Assembly: GCA_031549415.1 (NCBI GenBank)
Contig: JAVBPU010000014.1
Coordinates: forward strand, 21,138-85,137
From: Limiplasma sp031549415
GTDB taxonomy: Bacteria > Bacillota > Clostridia > Christensenellales > Aristaeellaceae
Length of the DNA stretch: 64,000 bases
Reading direction: 5' to 3'
Position numbers and translations under genes: made by a program. The notes beneath the pieces were generated by a model. The model was not told the DNA's origin and did no database searches. It was given only the letters and a program-made list of their open reading frames with translations. Shown here piece by piece: positions 1-9,542 of this stretch (within the stretch, counting starts at the first letter, position 1; each line of letters begins with the position of its first letter).

Positions 1-3000
1 TACCGGAGGCAAACGGGAAAAAGGCAATGAACGCCACCACCGCCAGCGCCACAAAGCCCCACATCACCCCATAGCGGAGCCGGGGCTTGCTTTCCGGCAA
101 AAAGTTCATCACCCAGGCCGTGGCCAAAATGATGAAGGGCACGCTGGCAAAATAGTGATAAATGTACATGGAGCGCGGCACCAGCACCCAGGGCAAGTAC
201 TGAGCCATGAACCCTACCACCAGCACAGGCAGCGCCATATCCCCATCCGTGCTGCGCAAATGGAGGCCGCGCCGCAAGGATATGTACTTGTGGAGGAACA
301 GCCCAAAGACCGCCACCATGCAAAGCGCACCCACGTAGAAAATGACGGGGTTTCCCATGCACAGGATGGTGGAGGAGAAGCCTGCGGGTTCAAACTTGTC
401 CTGGTTGAACCACATGGGCTTGAGGATAAAGGGCCACTGCCACCAGGGCGACTGGAAGGGATGGTTCATGCCCAAACCCGGCGTGCTATGGTAGCTGAGC
501 ATGCCCGTTTGCGCGTTCATCAACCGTTGCAGCGTCACGGCCCCGGTGGGGGCCAGGTACGGGATATAGCTGAGATAGTAGATCAGCGCCGGGACGGCAA
601 GGAAGAACACCAGGCAGAACCCGCAGGTGATGAAAATCCGCTTCAAGGCAAATTCTTGGGCGTTTTGCACCCGGTCCTTTTGCCCCTGGGTCAGCGGTTT
701 TTCCTGTTCTGTATCACTGTACTCAAAAGCGATGTTGCCCATGCGGTATTGACGGAAAATCGCCACAAAAAACAGCACCGCCAGGCCCACTGCGGAATAG
801 AGGCCAATCCACTTGCTGGCGATGGACAGCCCCATAAACAGGCCGCTGAGCCCCAGGGGGATCAGGCTGCGCCAGAGGGTCCGGTTCAGCAGTTTTTGGG
901 GCTGCGTTTCCGGCAGGGCAAAAACATCCGTCATCATATACCGGGCCATGCACAAATAGCTGAGCAGAATGAACAATACAGGGAACGAGTCAATGGTGGC
1001 GATGCGGGTTTGGGTAAAATGCATCAAATCAAAGGTGAGAAGCAGCATGGCAAAGGTGGCCAAGTCCCGGCGGCGGGTCAACTGCTTGGCCAACAGGTAC
1101 AGCGCCGGCAGCATCAGCACGCCCACAAAGGCCCCTGCGAACCGCCAGCCAAAGGGCGTCATGCCAAACACCGCGATGGCGGCGGACATCATCAGCTTGC
1201 CCAGCGGCGGGTGGGTGGTTTCGTAGGGGGGCTGCCCGTGCAAATGTTCATAGGCCGTGCGTGCGTGATAAATCTCGTCAAAATAGGTGCCATTGAACCA
1301 GCTGGGTTCCCCTTCCATGGTGTTTTGCTCATCCAGCAGGTTTTCCGGCGGCTTTTCGGAGGTGAGGACAGCGGTTTTCGCCCCCGTATGACCCACCACC
1401 TGCATGGGAAGGACCTGGCCCTGGCTGTTGCGGGCGATGATCTCAAACAGGTTCAGCCCCGCGCTGCCCGCCGTAAGGCGCAGGTATTTCCCTGTAAGCC
1501 ACAAAATGTTGTCCGGGTTGTTATCCATAAAGGTCCCGTGTGCGCCTTCCACCTCTTTGATGGCGTATTGCCAGCGGTAGCACAGGCCTTCTCGCATGTC
1601 GCAGGCGTATTCCTGGGACCAGTTCACGTTGTCCTGGCTCACCGCCACACTAAAGTTGCTGTAGCTGACCCCCGCATAGTACACCAGAGAAAAGGGCTGC
1701 GCGGCGTCGATTTCAAAGACGATCGCCTCCTCCGGGGAGGTGGCGACCCACCCGGTTTGCGGGGCCTTCATGCTGCCCAGGTTAGAAAAGGTCAGGCAAG
1801 CGTACAGAACCGTCACAACACCCATGATGAGCCAATCCTTGCCGGACAGGTGCAACCTGGCATCCCTGGGGGACAGCAAGCCCTCACGGTACGCCGTGGT
1901 ATGGGGCTTTTGCACCGGCGCCTGTTCCGCCGCCGCATCGCTCCACGCTTTGCTGGCCCGAACCCCGGAAAAGCTGACATAGCCCGCAAAGAGGCAAAGC
2001 AGCAGGTTCATCACAGCCAGCGTGATGTTTACCAGCAAGGTATCATTGTTCAAATGCCCACTGGGTGCGCCAAACAAAATGGAATTGTCCAGCACAATGG
2101 CGGTATTGATGAAGGTGGTGACGGAAAATCCCACGCAGAGCCCCAACATGCGCTTATCCCTGGTGGCGGCATAGGCCATCAGAAGCAGGGGCAGGGCCAG
2201 GAACAGGTACCGTTCATGAATTTTGATCCCCAGTACATATACGCCAATCAGCGCCAGGGCCATATAGAACGGCAGCTTTTCCGGCGAATGGTCCAGGAAG
2301 CAGCATACCGCGGTCCACAGAAAAACAAACACCATCAAAATCGTGCCAAAGGTCCCGTAGGAAACTCCCGCCAGCGCCAGCACCGCCAGCAGCATGCCCG
2401 TCACCGCGCAGGATAGCCCCAGAAAAAAATGCTTTTGAAGCTTATTCCGGCCCGTATCCTCCACAGCCAAGGCATTTCTTTGCGAGGTCTGGATTGCTTT
2501 CTTATTTGCTTTCCGGCTCGCTTTCCCGATTGTTGTTAGGGCCGCTTTCTTGGCAAAAGCCCCCCTTCGCAAGCTAACGACTACCTGCCACCCCCCCACC
2601 GCCGCCAGAAGCAGACCCGTGGTCAGGCTCTGGCCCAAGGGCATCAGAACATCCACATTGACCCAGTTAGCGGCAAAGAGATAATAGAGGTTGGCCGTGT
2701 TCAGCGTAGCGTACCCGTAGGAGCCCAGGGTTTCCCCATACAGGCCCACCAGCCACAGCAGCGGCTGCTGCTTATGCAGCGAAAAGGGCAGCGCCACCAA
2801 GAGCGCGCAGCCTATGGAGAGGATCAGGCCCCAAAGAACCTGCACAAACTGCCGGCTTCTTTTGGCGTCCATCACCAGGGAGGCCACCAGCCACAGGAGG
2901 CCCACCGGGGCCAATAATAGCGCCTGGGGCTTTACCAATGCGCCCACCACGAACAGCGGAAGCGCCACTTTCCACTTCCGCTCCATGGCAAAATAGGCCG

Positions 3001-4210
3001 TGACCATCATCAAAAATGCCAGCACGGAGTCCATCTGGCCCCAGGCCGCGCCGTTGACCAGCGTGGCCGGGTTCAAGGCATACAGCAACGAAAGCAGCAA
3101 TGCCGCCTTCATCGAAATCCGCTTCTTTGCAAAGGCAAACAGGAACAGTGCCCCCACCATGTCCAGCAAAATCGGGGTGAGCTTCACCACCAGCCGCACC
3201 ATGTCCATCTGATTGGGCGGGACCAGATGCAGCAAAAGCCCAATGGGCCAAAGAAGCAACATAGCACCCGGAGGATAATCGCAAAAATACCCTTCTTCAT
3301 AAAACTTGGTGGGGCCCACTTCCGCCATGCGCAGGCTCCAGGCCCTAAAGCAGTTGATGTCCACCTCGTACCCATGGACGTTTGCGGCCAGCACCACGCG
3401 CAAGGCCATGGCTGCAAGCAAGAATAGGCCAAAGACAAGAAGGACACGCCATTCTTTCTTTTTTAAGCCCTCGGGCGCAGGCAGCTCCTGCGGGGTGTCC
3501 CATAGGGAGCCGCAAACCAGCACCAGCATCACAAACAACCCGCCTAGGAGCACAAACCAGCCTGTGCTCTTGGTGGGCTGACCCGTACCTGCCTCCTGCA
3601 CGGCAGGGGCTTCCGTTTTGGTTTTGTACCAGATTTCCGCCACCATGCCCGCAGGCAAGGCGCTCACTTTTTCAACCGCGATATCATCAAAATAGGCTTT
3701 GCCCAGGCTTTCCGCCCCGTAACCACCCACGCGTACACCAATGGAGGCTGTATGCTGGCCCGGTCCGGTTTCCCCGTAGCATTCCACATATTTCCACTGT
3801 CCGCCCGTGTCAAACAGGCCCAGGCTGTGTGCGTACAGGTCTTCCAGGGCCAGGTTGGCTCCGTTGCCCTTTGGCTCCATGTCCTCCACAAAAATGTACC
3901 CAGAAAACCGATACAAGCTTTCCGGCTGCACCACGATGTTGCACACAAAGCGGGCGTCATTTTCATTGGCGTTTTCCACCAGGGCGCTATAGCTGCCTGT
4001 ATGGGCCTTTTCATCCGTCGCAACGATGCGGGAATAGCCTTGCTGGGCACGGTAGGCCGAGGCAAACCAGTCTGCTGGCTTCCCTTCCCCCGTCAAGGTT
4101 TCAAACCCTCCGTTGGGCACCAGGTTCTGGCTCCCTTCGGCTAAGCCGGAGGACACAAGAACCAGCATCAGCACACAGAGCCCGATCAGCCAGCATTGCT
4201 TCTTTTTCAC
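1..4210 (-). CDS. Multi-domain membrane glycosyltransferase with C-terminal PMT (GT39) module, partial
   Basis: One uninterrupted minus-strand frame opens with GTG at 4210 and reads past base 1, so the C-terminus is missing (1403 codons present). Seen in order: signal peptide (1-20); a jelly-roll, CBM-like segment (about 25-190) starting NLVPNGGFE; a membrane anchor (about 215-235); a first GT-C module (about 245-700) with acidic EVDINCF near 281, a YPPG loop and IHERY near 660; a discoidin-like beta segment (about 815-960); then a PMT module with FDEIYHA, THPPLGK and TRIATID, the acidic and Pro-Pro loops typical of dolichyl/polyprenyl-phosphate-mannose protein mannosyltransferases. GTG overlaps the rnhB stop (GTGA), so translation is probably coupled. 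Inferred role: transfer of lipid-linked sugars to proteins or glycans outside the membrane. The bimodular build with two extracytoplasmic sugar-binding-like domains is the unusual part. Confidence 0.85.
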   Translation of the reverse strand, partial: MKKKQCWLIGLCVLMLVLVSSGLAEGSQNLVPNGGFETLTGEGKPADWFASAYRAQQGYSRIVATDEKAHTGSYSALVENANENDARFVCNIVVQPESLYRFSGYIFVEDMEPKGNGANLALEDLYAHSLGLFDTGGQWKYVECYGETGPGQHTASIGVRVGGYGAESLGKAYFDDIAVEKVSALPAGMVAEIWYKTKTEAPAVQEAGTGQPTKSTGWFVLLGGLFVMLVLVCGSLWDTPQELPAPEGLKKKEWRVLLVFGLFLLAAMALRVVLAANVHGYEVDINCFRAWSLRMAEVGPTKFYEEGYFCDYPPGAMLLLWPIGLLLHLVPPNQMDMVRLVVKLTPILLDMVGALFLFAFAKKRISMKAALLLSLLYALNPATLVNGAAWGQMDSVLAFLMMVTAYFAMERKWKVALPLFVVGALVKPQALLLAPVGLLWLVASLVMDAKRSRQFVQVLWGLILSIGCALLVALPFSLHKQQPLLWLVGLYGETLGSYGYATLNTANLYYLFAANWVNVDVLMPLGQSLTTGLLLAAVGGWQVVVSLRRGAFAKKAALTTIGKASRKANKKAIQTSQRNALAVEDTGRNKLQKHFFLGLSCAVTGMLLAVLALAGVSYGTFGTILMVFVFLWTAVCCFLDHSPEKLPFYMALALIGVYVLGIKIHERYLFLALPLLLMAYAATRDKRMLGLCVGFSVTTFINTAIVLDNSILFGAPSGHLNNDTLLVNITLAVMNLLLCLFAGYVSFSGVRASKAWSDAAAEQAPVQKPHTTAYREGLLSPRDARLHLSGKDWLIMGVVTVLYACLTFSNLGSMKAPQTGWVATSPEEAIVFEIDAAQPFSLVYYAGVSYSNFSVAVSQDNVNWSQEYACDMREGLCYRWQYAIKEVEGAHGTFMDNNPDNILWLTGKYLRLTAGSAGLNLFEIIARNSQGQVLPMQVVGHTGAKTAVLTSEKPPENLLDEQNTMEGEPSWFNGTYFDEIYHARTAYEHLHGQPPYETTHPPLGKLMMSAAIAVFGMTPFGWRFAGAFVGVLMLPALYLLAKQLTRRRDLATFAMLLLTFDLMHFTQTRIATIDSFPVLFILLSYLCMARYMMTDVFALPETQPQKLLNRTLWRSLIPLGLSGLFMGLSIASKWIGLYSAVGLAVLFFVAIFRQYRMGNIAFEYSDTEQEKPLTQGQKDRVQNAQEFALKRIFITCGFCLVFFLAVPALIYYLSYIPYLAPTGAVTLQRLMNAQTGMLSYHSTPGLGMNHPFQSPWWQWPFILKPMWFNQDKFEPAGFSSTILCMGNPVIFYVGALCMVAVFGLFLHKYISLRRGLHLRSTDGDMALPVLVVGFMAQYLPWVLVPRSMYIYHYFASVPFIILATAWVMNFLPESKPRLRYGVMWGFVALAVVAFIAFFPFASG

Positions 4211-4860
4211 AGTTTGCTCCTTGTTTCTGAAATGATGTTCTGGAGAAAGCTTGTCCGATGTTGAGCCGTGGGGCCCAGGCTGCGGATCGCATCCATATGC
4301 GCCGCCGTTCCATAGCCCATGTTGCTGGCCAGGCCATAGCCCGGAAACTCGCTGTCCATCCTGGCCATCATCCTGTCCCGGGTCACCTTGGCCACGATGC
4401 TGGCCGCCGCGATATGATAGCTGGTGGCATCCCCATGCAAGATGGGCTTCACAGGAAAGGGCAAATGCAGTCCCTGCACCGCGTCCACTAAGCAAAGGGT
4501 GGCTGGGGCCTTTTCCGCCGCCCGCTCCATGGCCAGCTTGGTGGCGTTTAGGATGTTCAGCCTGTCAATCTCCTCCACGCTAGCCTGTCCTATCCCCACA
4601 TACAAGGCGTGGGCCTGGATTTGCCCGTACAGCTCCTCCCGCCTGGCCGCCGATAGCTTCTTGCTGTCGTCCATCCAGGGAAACAGCGGCTCTTTGGGCA
4701 TGATGACGCAAGCGGTCACCACCGGGCCAAACAGAGGGCCACGGCCTACCTCGTCCATACCTGCCAGCGAGGTTCCAAAGGCTGAAAAGCCTTGATCAAA
4801 GGCTACCATCTGTTCAAAATGAGCCATCCGTTTCGCCGAGGGCGCGCTAACTTTAGCCAT
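4207..4860 (-). CDS. rnhB: Ribonuclease HII
   Basis: 217 residues, normal for RNase HII, which nicks RNA in RNA-DNA hybrids and removes misincorporated ribonucleotides. The signature GMDEVGRGPLFGPV gives the first Asp-Glu pair, DDSKKLS follows, CLVDAV carries the next catalytic Asp, and HGDATSYHIAAASIVAKVTRD supplies the last Asp region. The ATG at 4860 lies within the last codons of rbgA (8-base overlap), the usual ylqF-rnhB order in Firmicutes. Its TGA overlaps the GTG of the downstream glycosyltransferase. Confidence 0.97.
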   Translation of the reverse strand: MAKVSAPSAKRMAHFEQMVAFDQGFSAFGTSLAGMDEVGRGPLFGPVVTACVIMPKEPLFPWMDDSKKLSAARREELYGQIQAHALYVGIGQASVEEIDRLNILNATKLAMERAAEKAPATLCLVDAVQGLHLPFPVKPILHGDATSYHIAAASIVAKVTRDRMMARMDSEFPGYGLASNMGYGTAAHMDAIRSLGPTAQHRTSFLQNIISETRSKL

Positions 4861-5722
4861 GGGGCTGCTCCTTTACAGGGGCTTGCGACGGCTGCTCCAG
4901 CGTGATGCGGCCCACTTTCCCCTCCCGGAATTCATCCAGCACCACGGCACAGGCACGGTCCATATCAAAAACGCCGCCTTTCATCAAAAAGCCCCGGCCC
5001 CTGCAAACCTCTTCCAGCAGGGCATACCCCTTGGCTTCCGGCGTTTTGATTTTGTAGCGCTCCATGGCGGCCTTGGGCATGCCCTGCAAAAGCGCTTCCA
5101 GCAAATGGATGCACAGGGCTTCCTGGTCATACACCGCATCTCGGATGGTACCGATGTACGCCAGGCGGATGGCCGCCAGCTTGTCATTCATTTTAGGCCA
5201 CAGCATGCCCGGCGTATCCATCACTTCCAAGTAGGGGTTCACCTTCACCCATTGGTTGGCCCGGGTGACCCCTGGCTTGTCCGCCACGCGGGTGATGCCG
5301 CTGCCGTATAAGCGGTTGATGAAGGTGCTTTTGCCCACATTGGGGACACCAATCACCATGGCGCGGATCGTCTTTTGCATCCCGCGGCGCAGGCCCCGCT
5401 GGATCACTTCATCCGCCGCCTTTTCAATGAGGGCCTTGGCCTCCTTGGTTTTCTGCGGCGAGGTATCATATTCCATCACGTCCAAGCCCTGGGAACGAAA
5501 ATAATGAAGCCAGCGCTTGGTGGCCTCCGGCTGGGCCAGGTCCGCCTTGCACAGCAACAGCACCCGGCGCTTCTGCCCCAACAGGTGGTTCAGGTCCGGG
5601 TTGCGGCTGGAAAGGGGCAGCCTGGCGTCGCACAGTTCCACCGCCAGGTCGATCTTGGAAAGCTGCGCTTGCAACAGGCGCTTTGCCTTGGCCATATGCC
5701 CAGGATACCATTGAATCTCCAA
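4853..5722 (-). CDS. rbgA: Ribosome biogenesis GTPase RbgA (YlqF)
   Basis: Circularly permuted GTPase needed for late 50S assembly. After the family-typical IQWYPGHMAKA start come the G4 position (LLLCKADL), then G1 GVPNVGKS, G2 region and G3 DTPGM, followed by the C-terminal helical rRNA-binding part. I place the start at TTG 5722: it sits six bases after GGGGGA and puts the IQWYPGHM motif at the N-terminus as in other RbgA proteins; an upstream in-frame TTG at 5758 would add 12 residues without family support. Length 289. The G4 motif reads CKAD instead of NKxD, so the guanine-contacting Asn is replaced by Cys. First gene of the rbgA-rnhB-glycosyltransferase operon. Confidence 0.95.
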   Translation of the reverse strand: MEIQWYPGHMAKAKRLLQAQLSKIDLAVELCDARLPLSSRNPDLNHLLGQKRRVLLLCKADLAQPEATKRWLHYFRSQGLDVMEYDTSPQKTKEAKALIEKAADEVIQRGLRRGMQKTIRAMVIGVPNVGKSTFINRLYGSGITRVADKPGVTRANQWVKVNPYLEVMDTPGMLWPKMNDKLAAIRLAYIGTIRDAVYDQEALCIHLLEALLQGMPKAAMERYKIKTPEAKGYALLEEVCRGRGFLMKGGVFDMDRACAVVLDEFREGKVGRITLEQPSQAPVKEQPHG

Positions 5723-5761
5723 CGCAATTCCCCCATTCCCCGCTTTTTTCCATGCCAACTT

Positions 5762-5790
5762 ATTAAATCATTCTTTCCCAAAAATAGCAA
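5762..5790 (-). promoter_or_regulatory. Candidate sigma-A promoter for rbgA
   Basis: Read on the minus strand: TTGCTA, 17 bases, TTTAAT, ending about 40 bases upstream of the preferred rbgA start. It lies just after the hydA terminator in transcription direction. Pattern match only. Confidence 0.5.
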
Positions 5791-5891
5791 GGGGAAAAGG
5801 CGTGATTCCTTTTCCTAAACCCTTATGCAGTAAGCAATATATTGATTTTTTAGCAAAGGTAACCCCTTCCTTTTCATTTGTGTTTTCTTTA

Positions 5892-5929
5892 AGAAAAACA
5901 CGGAAAGACGTTTGTCTTTCCGTGTTTGG
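5892..5929 (-). terminator. Rho-independent terminator of the hydrogenase operon
   Basis: Perfect 14-bp inverted repeat (5896-5909 with 5914-5927) around a four-base loop. On the minus strand it is followed by a T-rich tract (bases 5894-5898 are A on the plus strand). It starts 17 bases after the hydA stop. Confidence 0.92.
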
Positions 5930-5945
5930 GCAAGGGCGCAAACCC

Positions 5946-7694
5946 TTACTTGCTGTATTTGGGCCGCTGGGTATAGGTGGTATGCAGCAGCTTATGGGCC
6001 TTATGGCTGTTGGGTTTGTCCAGGAAATCCTCGTAAATCTTTTTGATCTGCGGGTTTTCATGGCTCTTGCGGATGGTCTTGGCCTCGTCCTCTTGATAAA
6101 GGGCCTTGGCGCGCTCCACCCGGATGTCCGTAAAGGAGCGGATGGAAGAAGGCACAATGGGCTGGCCGCCGCCATTGACGCAGCCACCAGGGCAGCCCAT
6201 CACCTCAATGAAATGATAGCTCTTTTCCCCGCTCTTCACAGCGTCCAGCAGCTTGGCCGCCTGGCTTGTGCTGTGGGCTACGGCCACATTCACATCCAGA
6301 TCGCCAATTTTCACCGTGGCTTCCTTGATGCCTTCCACGCCCCGTACCGCGCTAAAGTTCACATCTTCCAGCGCCTTGCCGGTCATCACCTCGTAGGCGG
6401 TGCGAAGGGCCGCTTCCATCACCCCGCCGGTGGCGCCAAAGATGACGCTGGCGCCGGAGCTTTCCCCCAGCAAATCATCAAAGGCTTCGTCTTGCAAATT
6501 GGCGAAATCAATGCCCGCTTCCTTGATCATCTTCGCCAGCTCCCGGGTGGTGATGACCGAGTCCACGTCCGCATAGCCAGTGCCGCTGAGCTCCGGGCGC
6601 TTGGCCTCAAACTTCTTGGCGGTACAGGGCATCACGGAAACCACCACGATGTCCTTGGGATGCAGCTTCGCTTTTTCCGCGTAATAGCTTTTGATCATGG
6701 CTCCTTCCATCTCGTGGGGGGACTTGCAGGAGCTGAGGTTGGGCAGGAATTCGGGATAATAATGCTCGCAGTACTTGATCCAGCCGGGGGAGCAACTGGT
6801 GATCATGGGCAGCACGCCGCCGTTGTTCACCCGGTCCACCAGCTCGGTGGCCTCTTCCATGATGGTGAGGTCCGCCGCGAAGTCGGTGTCAAACACCTTG
6901 TCAAAGCCCAAACGGCGCAGGGCCGCCACCATTTTGCCGGTCACGCTGGTGCCCATGGGCATGCCAAATTCCTCACCCAGGGCGGCACGCACCGCCGGGG
7001 CGGGCTGCACCACCACATGCTTGGCAGGATTGGCCAAGGCCGCCCATACCACGTCGGTTTCGTCCTTTTCCCGCAGCGCGCCCACAGGGCAGACGGTGAT
7101 GCACTGGCCGCAGTTCACGCAGGCCATCTCGTTCAGCTTCATGTCCCAGGGGGATTCGATGGCGGTTTTGAACCCACGGTTCACAGCGCCGATGACGCCC
7201 ACCTTCTGCAAATTGCTGCAAGCGCCCACACAACGGCGGCACAGCACGCATTTGTTGTTGTCCCGGACAATGGACGGCGACAGGTCATCCACATCATAAT
7301 GGTTCATTTCGCCTTCAAAGCGGCTGCCGCTCTCCACACCCAGGTCCAGGCACAGCTTTTGCAGCTCGCAGTTTTGGCTGCGCACGCAGGTCAGGCATTT
7401 TTTATCATGGTTGCTTAAAATGAGTTCCAGGTTGACCCGGCGGGCTTCCCGGACCTCGGGGGTGTTGGTCTTGACCACCATGCCCTGAGCCACAGGCAGC
7501 ACGCAGGCCGCCTGCAGGGAGCGGGCGCCGCTGTCCACCACGCAGATGCGGCAGTTGCCCGTCTCGTTGACGTCCCGCAGATAACAAAGGGTGGGAATCT
7601 TCACATTGGCGTTCCGCGCAGCCTCCAGCACCGTGGTACCGGCAGGGACCTCCACCTTCACGCCATCAATGGTCAGCTGAATCATCTGTTCCAT
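5946..7694 (-). CDS. hydA: [FeFe] hydrogenase catalytic subunit HydA of a multimeric NAD-linked enzyme
   Basis: 582 residues. Order: plant-type [2Fe-2S] domain (CYLRDVNETGNCRIC near 40-55), His-Cys3 cluster (HDKKCLTC...C...C near 100), two [4Fe-4S] sets (CVLCRRCVGAC and CVNCGQCITVCP), then the H-cluster domain with L1 TSCSPGW, L2 MPCTAKKFE and L3 EVMGCPGGCVNGGGQP, and the C-terminal small-subunit-like segment. This architecture with neighbouring HydB and HydC is that of electron-bifurcating or NAD(P)-linked hydrogenases coupling ferredoxin and NADH to H2. Start ATG 7694 is seven bases after GGAGG; a TTG two codons upstream lies too near it. L1 has Ser where single-subunit enzymes have a second Cys; I recall the same in multimeric relatives. 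Last gene of the operon. Confidence 0.96.
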   Translation of the reverse strand: MEQMIQLTIDGVKVEVPAGTTVLEAARNANVKIPTLCYLRDVNETGNCRICVVDSGARSLQAACVLPVAQGMVVKTNTPEVREARRVNLELILSNHDKKCLTCVRSQNCELQKLCLDLGVESGSRFEGEMNHYDVDDLSPSIVRDNNKCVLCRRCVGACSNLQKVGVIGAVNRGFKTAIESPWDMKLNEMACVNCGQCITVCPVGALREKDETDVVWAALANPAKHVVVQPAPAVRAALGEEFGMPMGTSVTGKMVAALRRLGFDKVFDTDFAADLTIMEEATELVDRVNNGGVLPMITSCSPGWIKYCEHYYPEFLPNLSSCKSPHEMEGAMIKSYYAEKAKLHPKDIVVVSVMPCTAKKFEAKRPELSGTGYADVDSVITTRELAKMIKEAGIDFANLQDEAFDDLLGESSGASVIFGATGGVMEAALRTAYEVMTGKALEDVNFSAVRGVEGIKEATVKIGDLDVNVAVAHSTSQAAKLLDAVKSGEKSYHFIEVMGCPGGCVNGGGQPIVPSSIRSFTDIRVERAKALYQEDEAKTIRKSHENPQIKKIYEDFLDKPNSHKAHKLLHTTYTQRPKYSK

Positions 7695-7723
7695 ATTCAA
7701 TCCTCCTTGCTTGCGTGAAGCAG

Positions 7724-9517
7724 TTAGTTCTTAATGATTGCGCCAAAGCGGCACTTTTCAATGCAGGAGCCGCACTTGATGCACTTGTCCAGGTCGATAT
7801 GGTGCAATTCCTTCACTGTGCCCTTGATGGCCCCGGTGGGACATACCTTGGTGCATGCGGTGCAGCCACGGCACTTGTCGGTGATGAAGAAGTTCAGCAG
7901 GCTCTGGCAATGCCGGGCCGGGCAGCGCTTCTCCTTGATGTGGGCCTCGTATTCTGCCCGGAAGAACTTCAGGGTGGACAGCACCGGGTTGGGCGCCGTC
8001 TGCCCCAGGCCGCACAACGCGGTGGCCTTGATGTTCTTGGCCAGGGTTTCCAGCTTCTCAATATCGTCTTCCTCGCCCTTGCCTTCCACAATGCGCTCCA
8101 GGATTTCCAGCATGCGCTTGGTACCGATACGACAGGGTGTGCATTTCCCGCAGCTTTCATCCACGGTGAAGTCCAGGAAGAAACGGGCGATGTCCACCAT
8201 GCAGTTGTCCTCGTCCATGACGATCATACCGCCGGAGCCCATCATAGAGCCGATTTCCAGCAAGGTGTCATACTCGATGGAGATATCCAAATGCTCTGCG
8301 GGGATGCAACCGCCGGAGGGACCGCCGGTCTGCACGGCCTTGAACTTCTTGCCGCCAGGGATGCCGCCGCCGATGTCATAGATGATCTCGCGCAGGGGCG
8401 TGCCCATGGGCACCTCCACCAGGCCGGTGTTGTTGATTTTTCCGCCCAGGGCAAACACCTTGGTGCCCTTGCTGCGCTCCGTACCAATGCTGGCGAACCA
8501 ATCCGCGCCATTTAAGATGATCTGGGGCACGTTGGCATAGGTTTCCACGTTGTTGAGCATAGTGGGTTTGCCAAAGAGGCCCTTCACCGCCGGGAAAGGA
8601 GGCCGGGGGCGGGGCTCGCCACGGAACCCTTCGATGGAAGCCATCAGCGCGGTTTCCTCGCCGCACACAAAAGCGCCAGCGCCCAGGCGGATGAACAGGT
8701 CAAAGTTGAAATCCGTGCCAAAAATGCCTTTGCCCAGCAGCCCGTATTCGTGGGCCTGTTCAATGGCGATTTGCAGCCGCTTCACCGCAATGGGATACTC
8801 CGCGCGCACGTACACGTAGCCCTCGCTGGCCCCAATGGCATAGCCCGCAATGGCCATGGCTTCAATCAAGGCATGGGGGTCGCCTTCCAGCACGGAACGG
8901 TCCATGAACGCGCCTGGGTCCCCCTCGTCCGCGTTGCAGGCCACATACTTCTGGTCCGCCTGGGAGTTGTAGGTAAACTTCCATTTGAGGCCGGTGGAGA
9001 ACCCGCCGCCGCCACGGCCACGCAGGCCGGACTTCAAAATTTCGTCTATGACCTGCTCACGGCTCATTTCCGTCAGGGCCTTGCCCAGCGCCTTGTATCC
9101 GTCAAAGGCGATGTACTCGTCAATGTTCTCCGGATCAATCACGCCGCAATTGCGCAGCGCAATGCGCTTTTGCTTTTTATAGAACTCGATGTTGTCCAGG
9201 GACATTTCATCGCTTCCCACCTGGCTCTTGTCCTTATACACCAGGTGGTGAACGATACGGCCCTTTAAGAGATGCTCCGCCACAATCACGTCCACGTCTT
9301 CCGGCGTGATGCGGGAGTAGAAGGTGCCTTCCGGGTACACGATGACCACCGGCCCCGCTTCGCAAAGGCCAAAGCAGCCGGTGCGGACCACCTTGACTTC
9401 CCTGTCCAGGCTGTTCAGGGCAATCTGCTCCTCAAAGCGTTTGATGAGCTCCCCGGAGCCGGACGAGGTGCAGCCAGTACCACCGCAGACCAGCACGTGT
9501 GCGCGATAGAGTTCCAT
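7724..9517 (-). CDS. hydB: NADH-binding HydB (NuoF-like) subunit of the [FeFe] hydrogenase
   Basis: 597 residues with three parts. N-terminal thioredoxin-like [2Fe-2S] domain (CGGTGC near 12-17, GCFGLC near 48). Central NuoF core with GRGGGGFSTGLKW (NADH/FMN glycine-rich loop) and CGKCTPCRIG plus a later Cys for the [4Fe-4S] centre. C-terminal two [4Fe-4S] ferredoxin motifs, CRGCTACTKVCP and CIKCGSCIEKC. Known role in the family: flavin subunit that oxidises or reduces NAD(H) and splits electrons to ferredoxin and HydA. The ATG follows GAGGAGGG. Lies 29 bases before hydA and 25 bases after the small ferredoxin gene. Confidence 0.96.
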   Translation of the reverse strand: MELYRAHVLVCGGTGCTSSGSGELIKRFEEQIALNSLDREVKVVRTGCFGLCEAGPVVIVYPEGTFYSRITPEDVDVIVAEHLLKGRIVHHLVYKDKSQVGSDEMSLDNIEFYKKQKRIALRNCGVIDPENIDEYIAFDGYKALGKALTEMSREQVIDEILKSGLRGRGGGGFSTGLKWKFTYNSQADQKYVACNADEGDPGAFMDRSVLEGDPHALIEAMAIAGYAIGASEGYVYVRAEYPIAVKRLQIAIEQAHEYGLLGKGIFGTDFNFDLFIRLGAGAFVCGEETALMASIEGFRGEPRPRPPFPAVKGLFGKPTMLNNVETYANVPQIILNGADWFASIGTERSKGTKVFALGGKINNTGLVEVPMGTPLREIIYDIGGGIPGGKKFKAVQTGGPSGGCIPAEHLDISIEYDTLLEIGSMMGSGGMIVMDEDNCMVDIARFFLDFTVDESCGKCTPCRIGTKRMLEILERIVEGKGEEDDIEKLETLAKNIKATALCGLGQTAPNPVLSTLKFFRAEYEAHIKEKRCPARHCQSLLNFFITDKCRGCTACTKVCPTGAIKGTVKELHHIDLDKCIKCGSCIEKCRFGAIIKN

Positions 9518-9542
9518 GGGATTCCCTCCTCAAAAACAGCGA

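Noticed and set aside
155..2416. A 753-codon open frame on the plus strand
   Set aside because: It is antisense to the PMT-family glycosyltransferase, whose motifs and frame are continuous on the minus strand; composition is His/Gln-rich, as expected of a shadow frame.
5802..7418. A 538-codon plus-strand frame
   Set aside because: Antisense to hydA, which has full Fe-S and H-cluster motifs.
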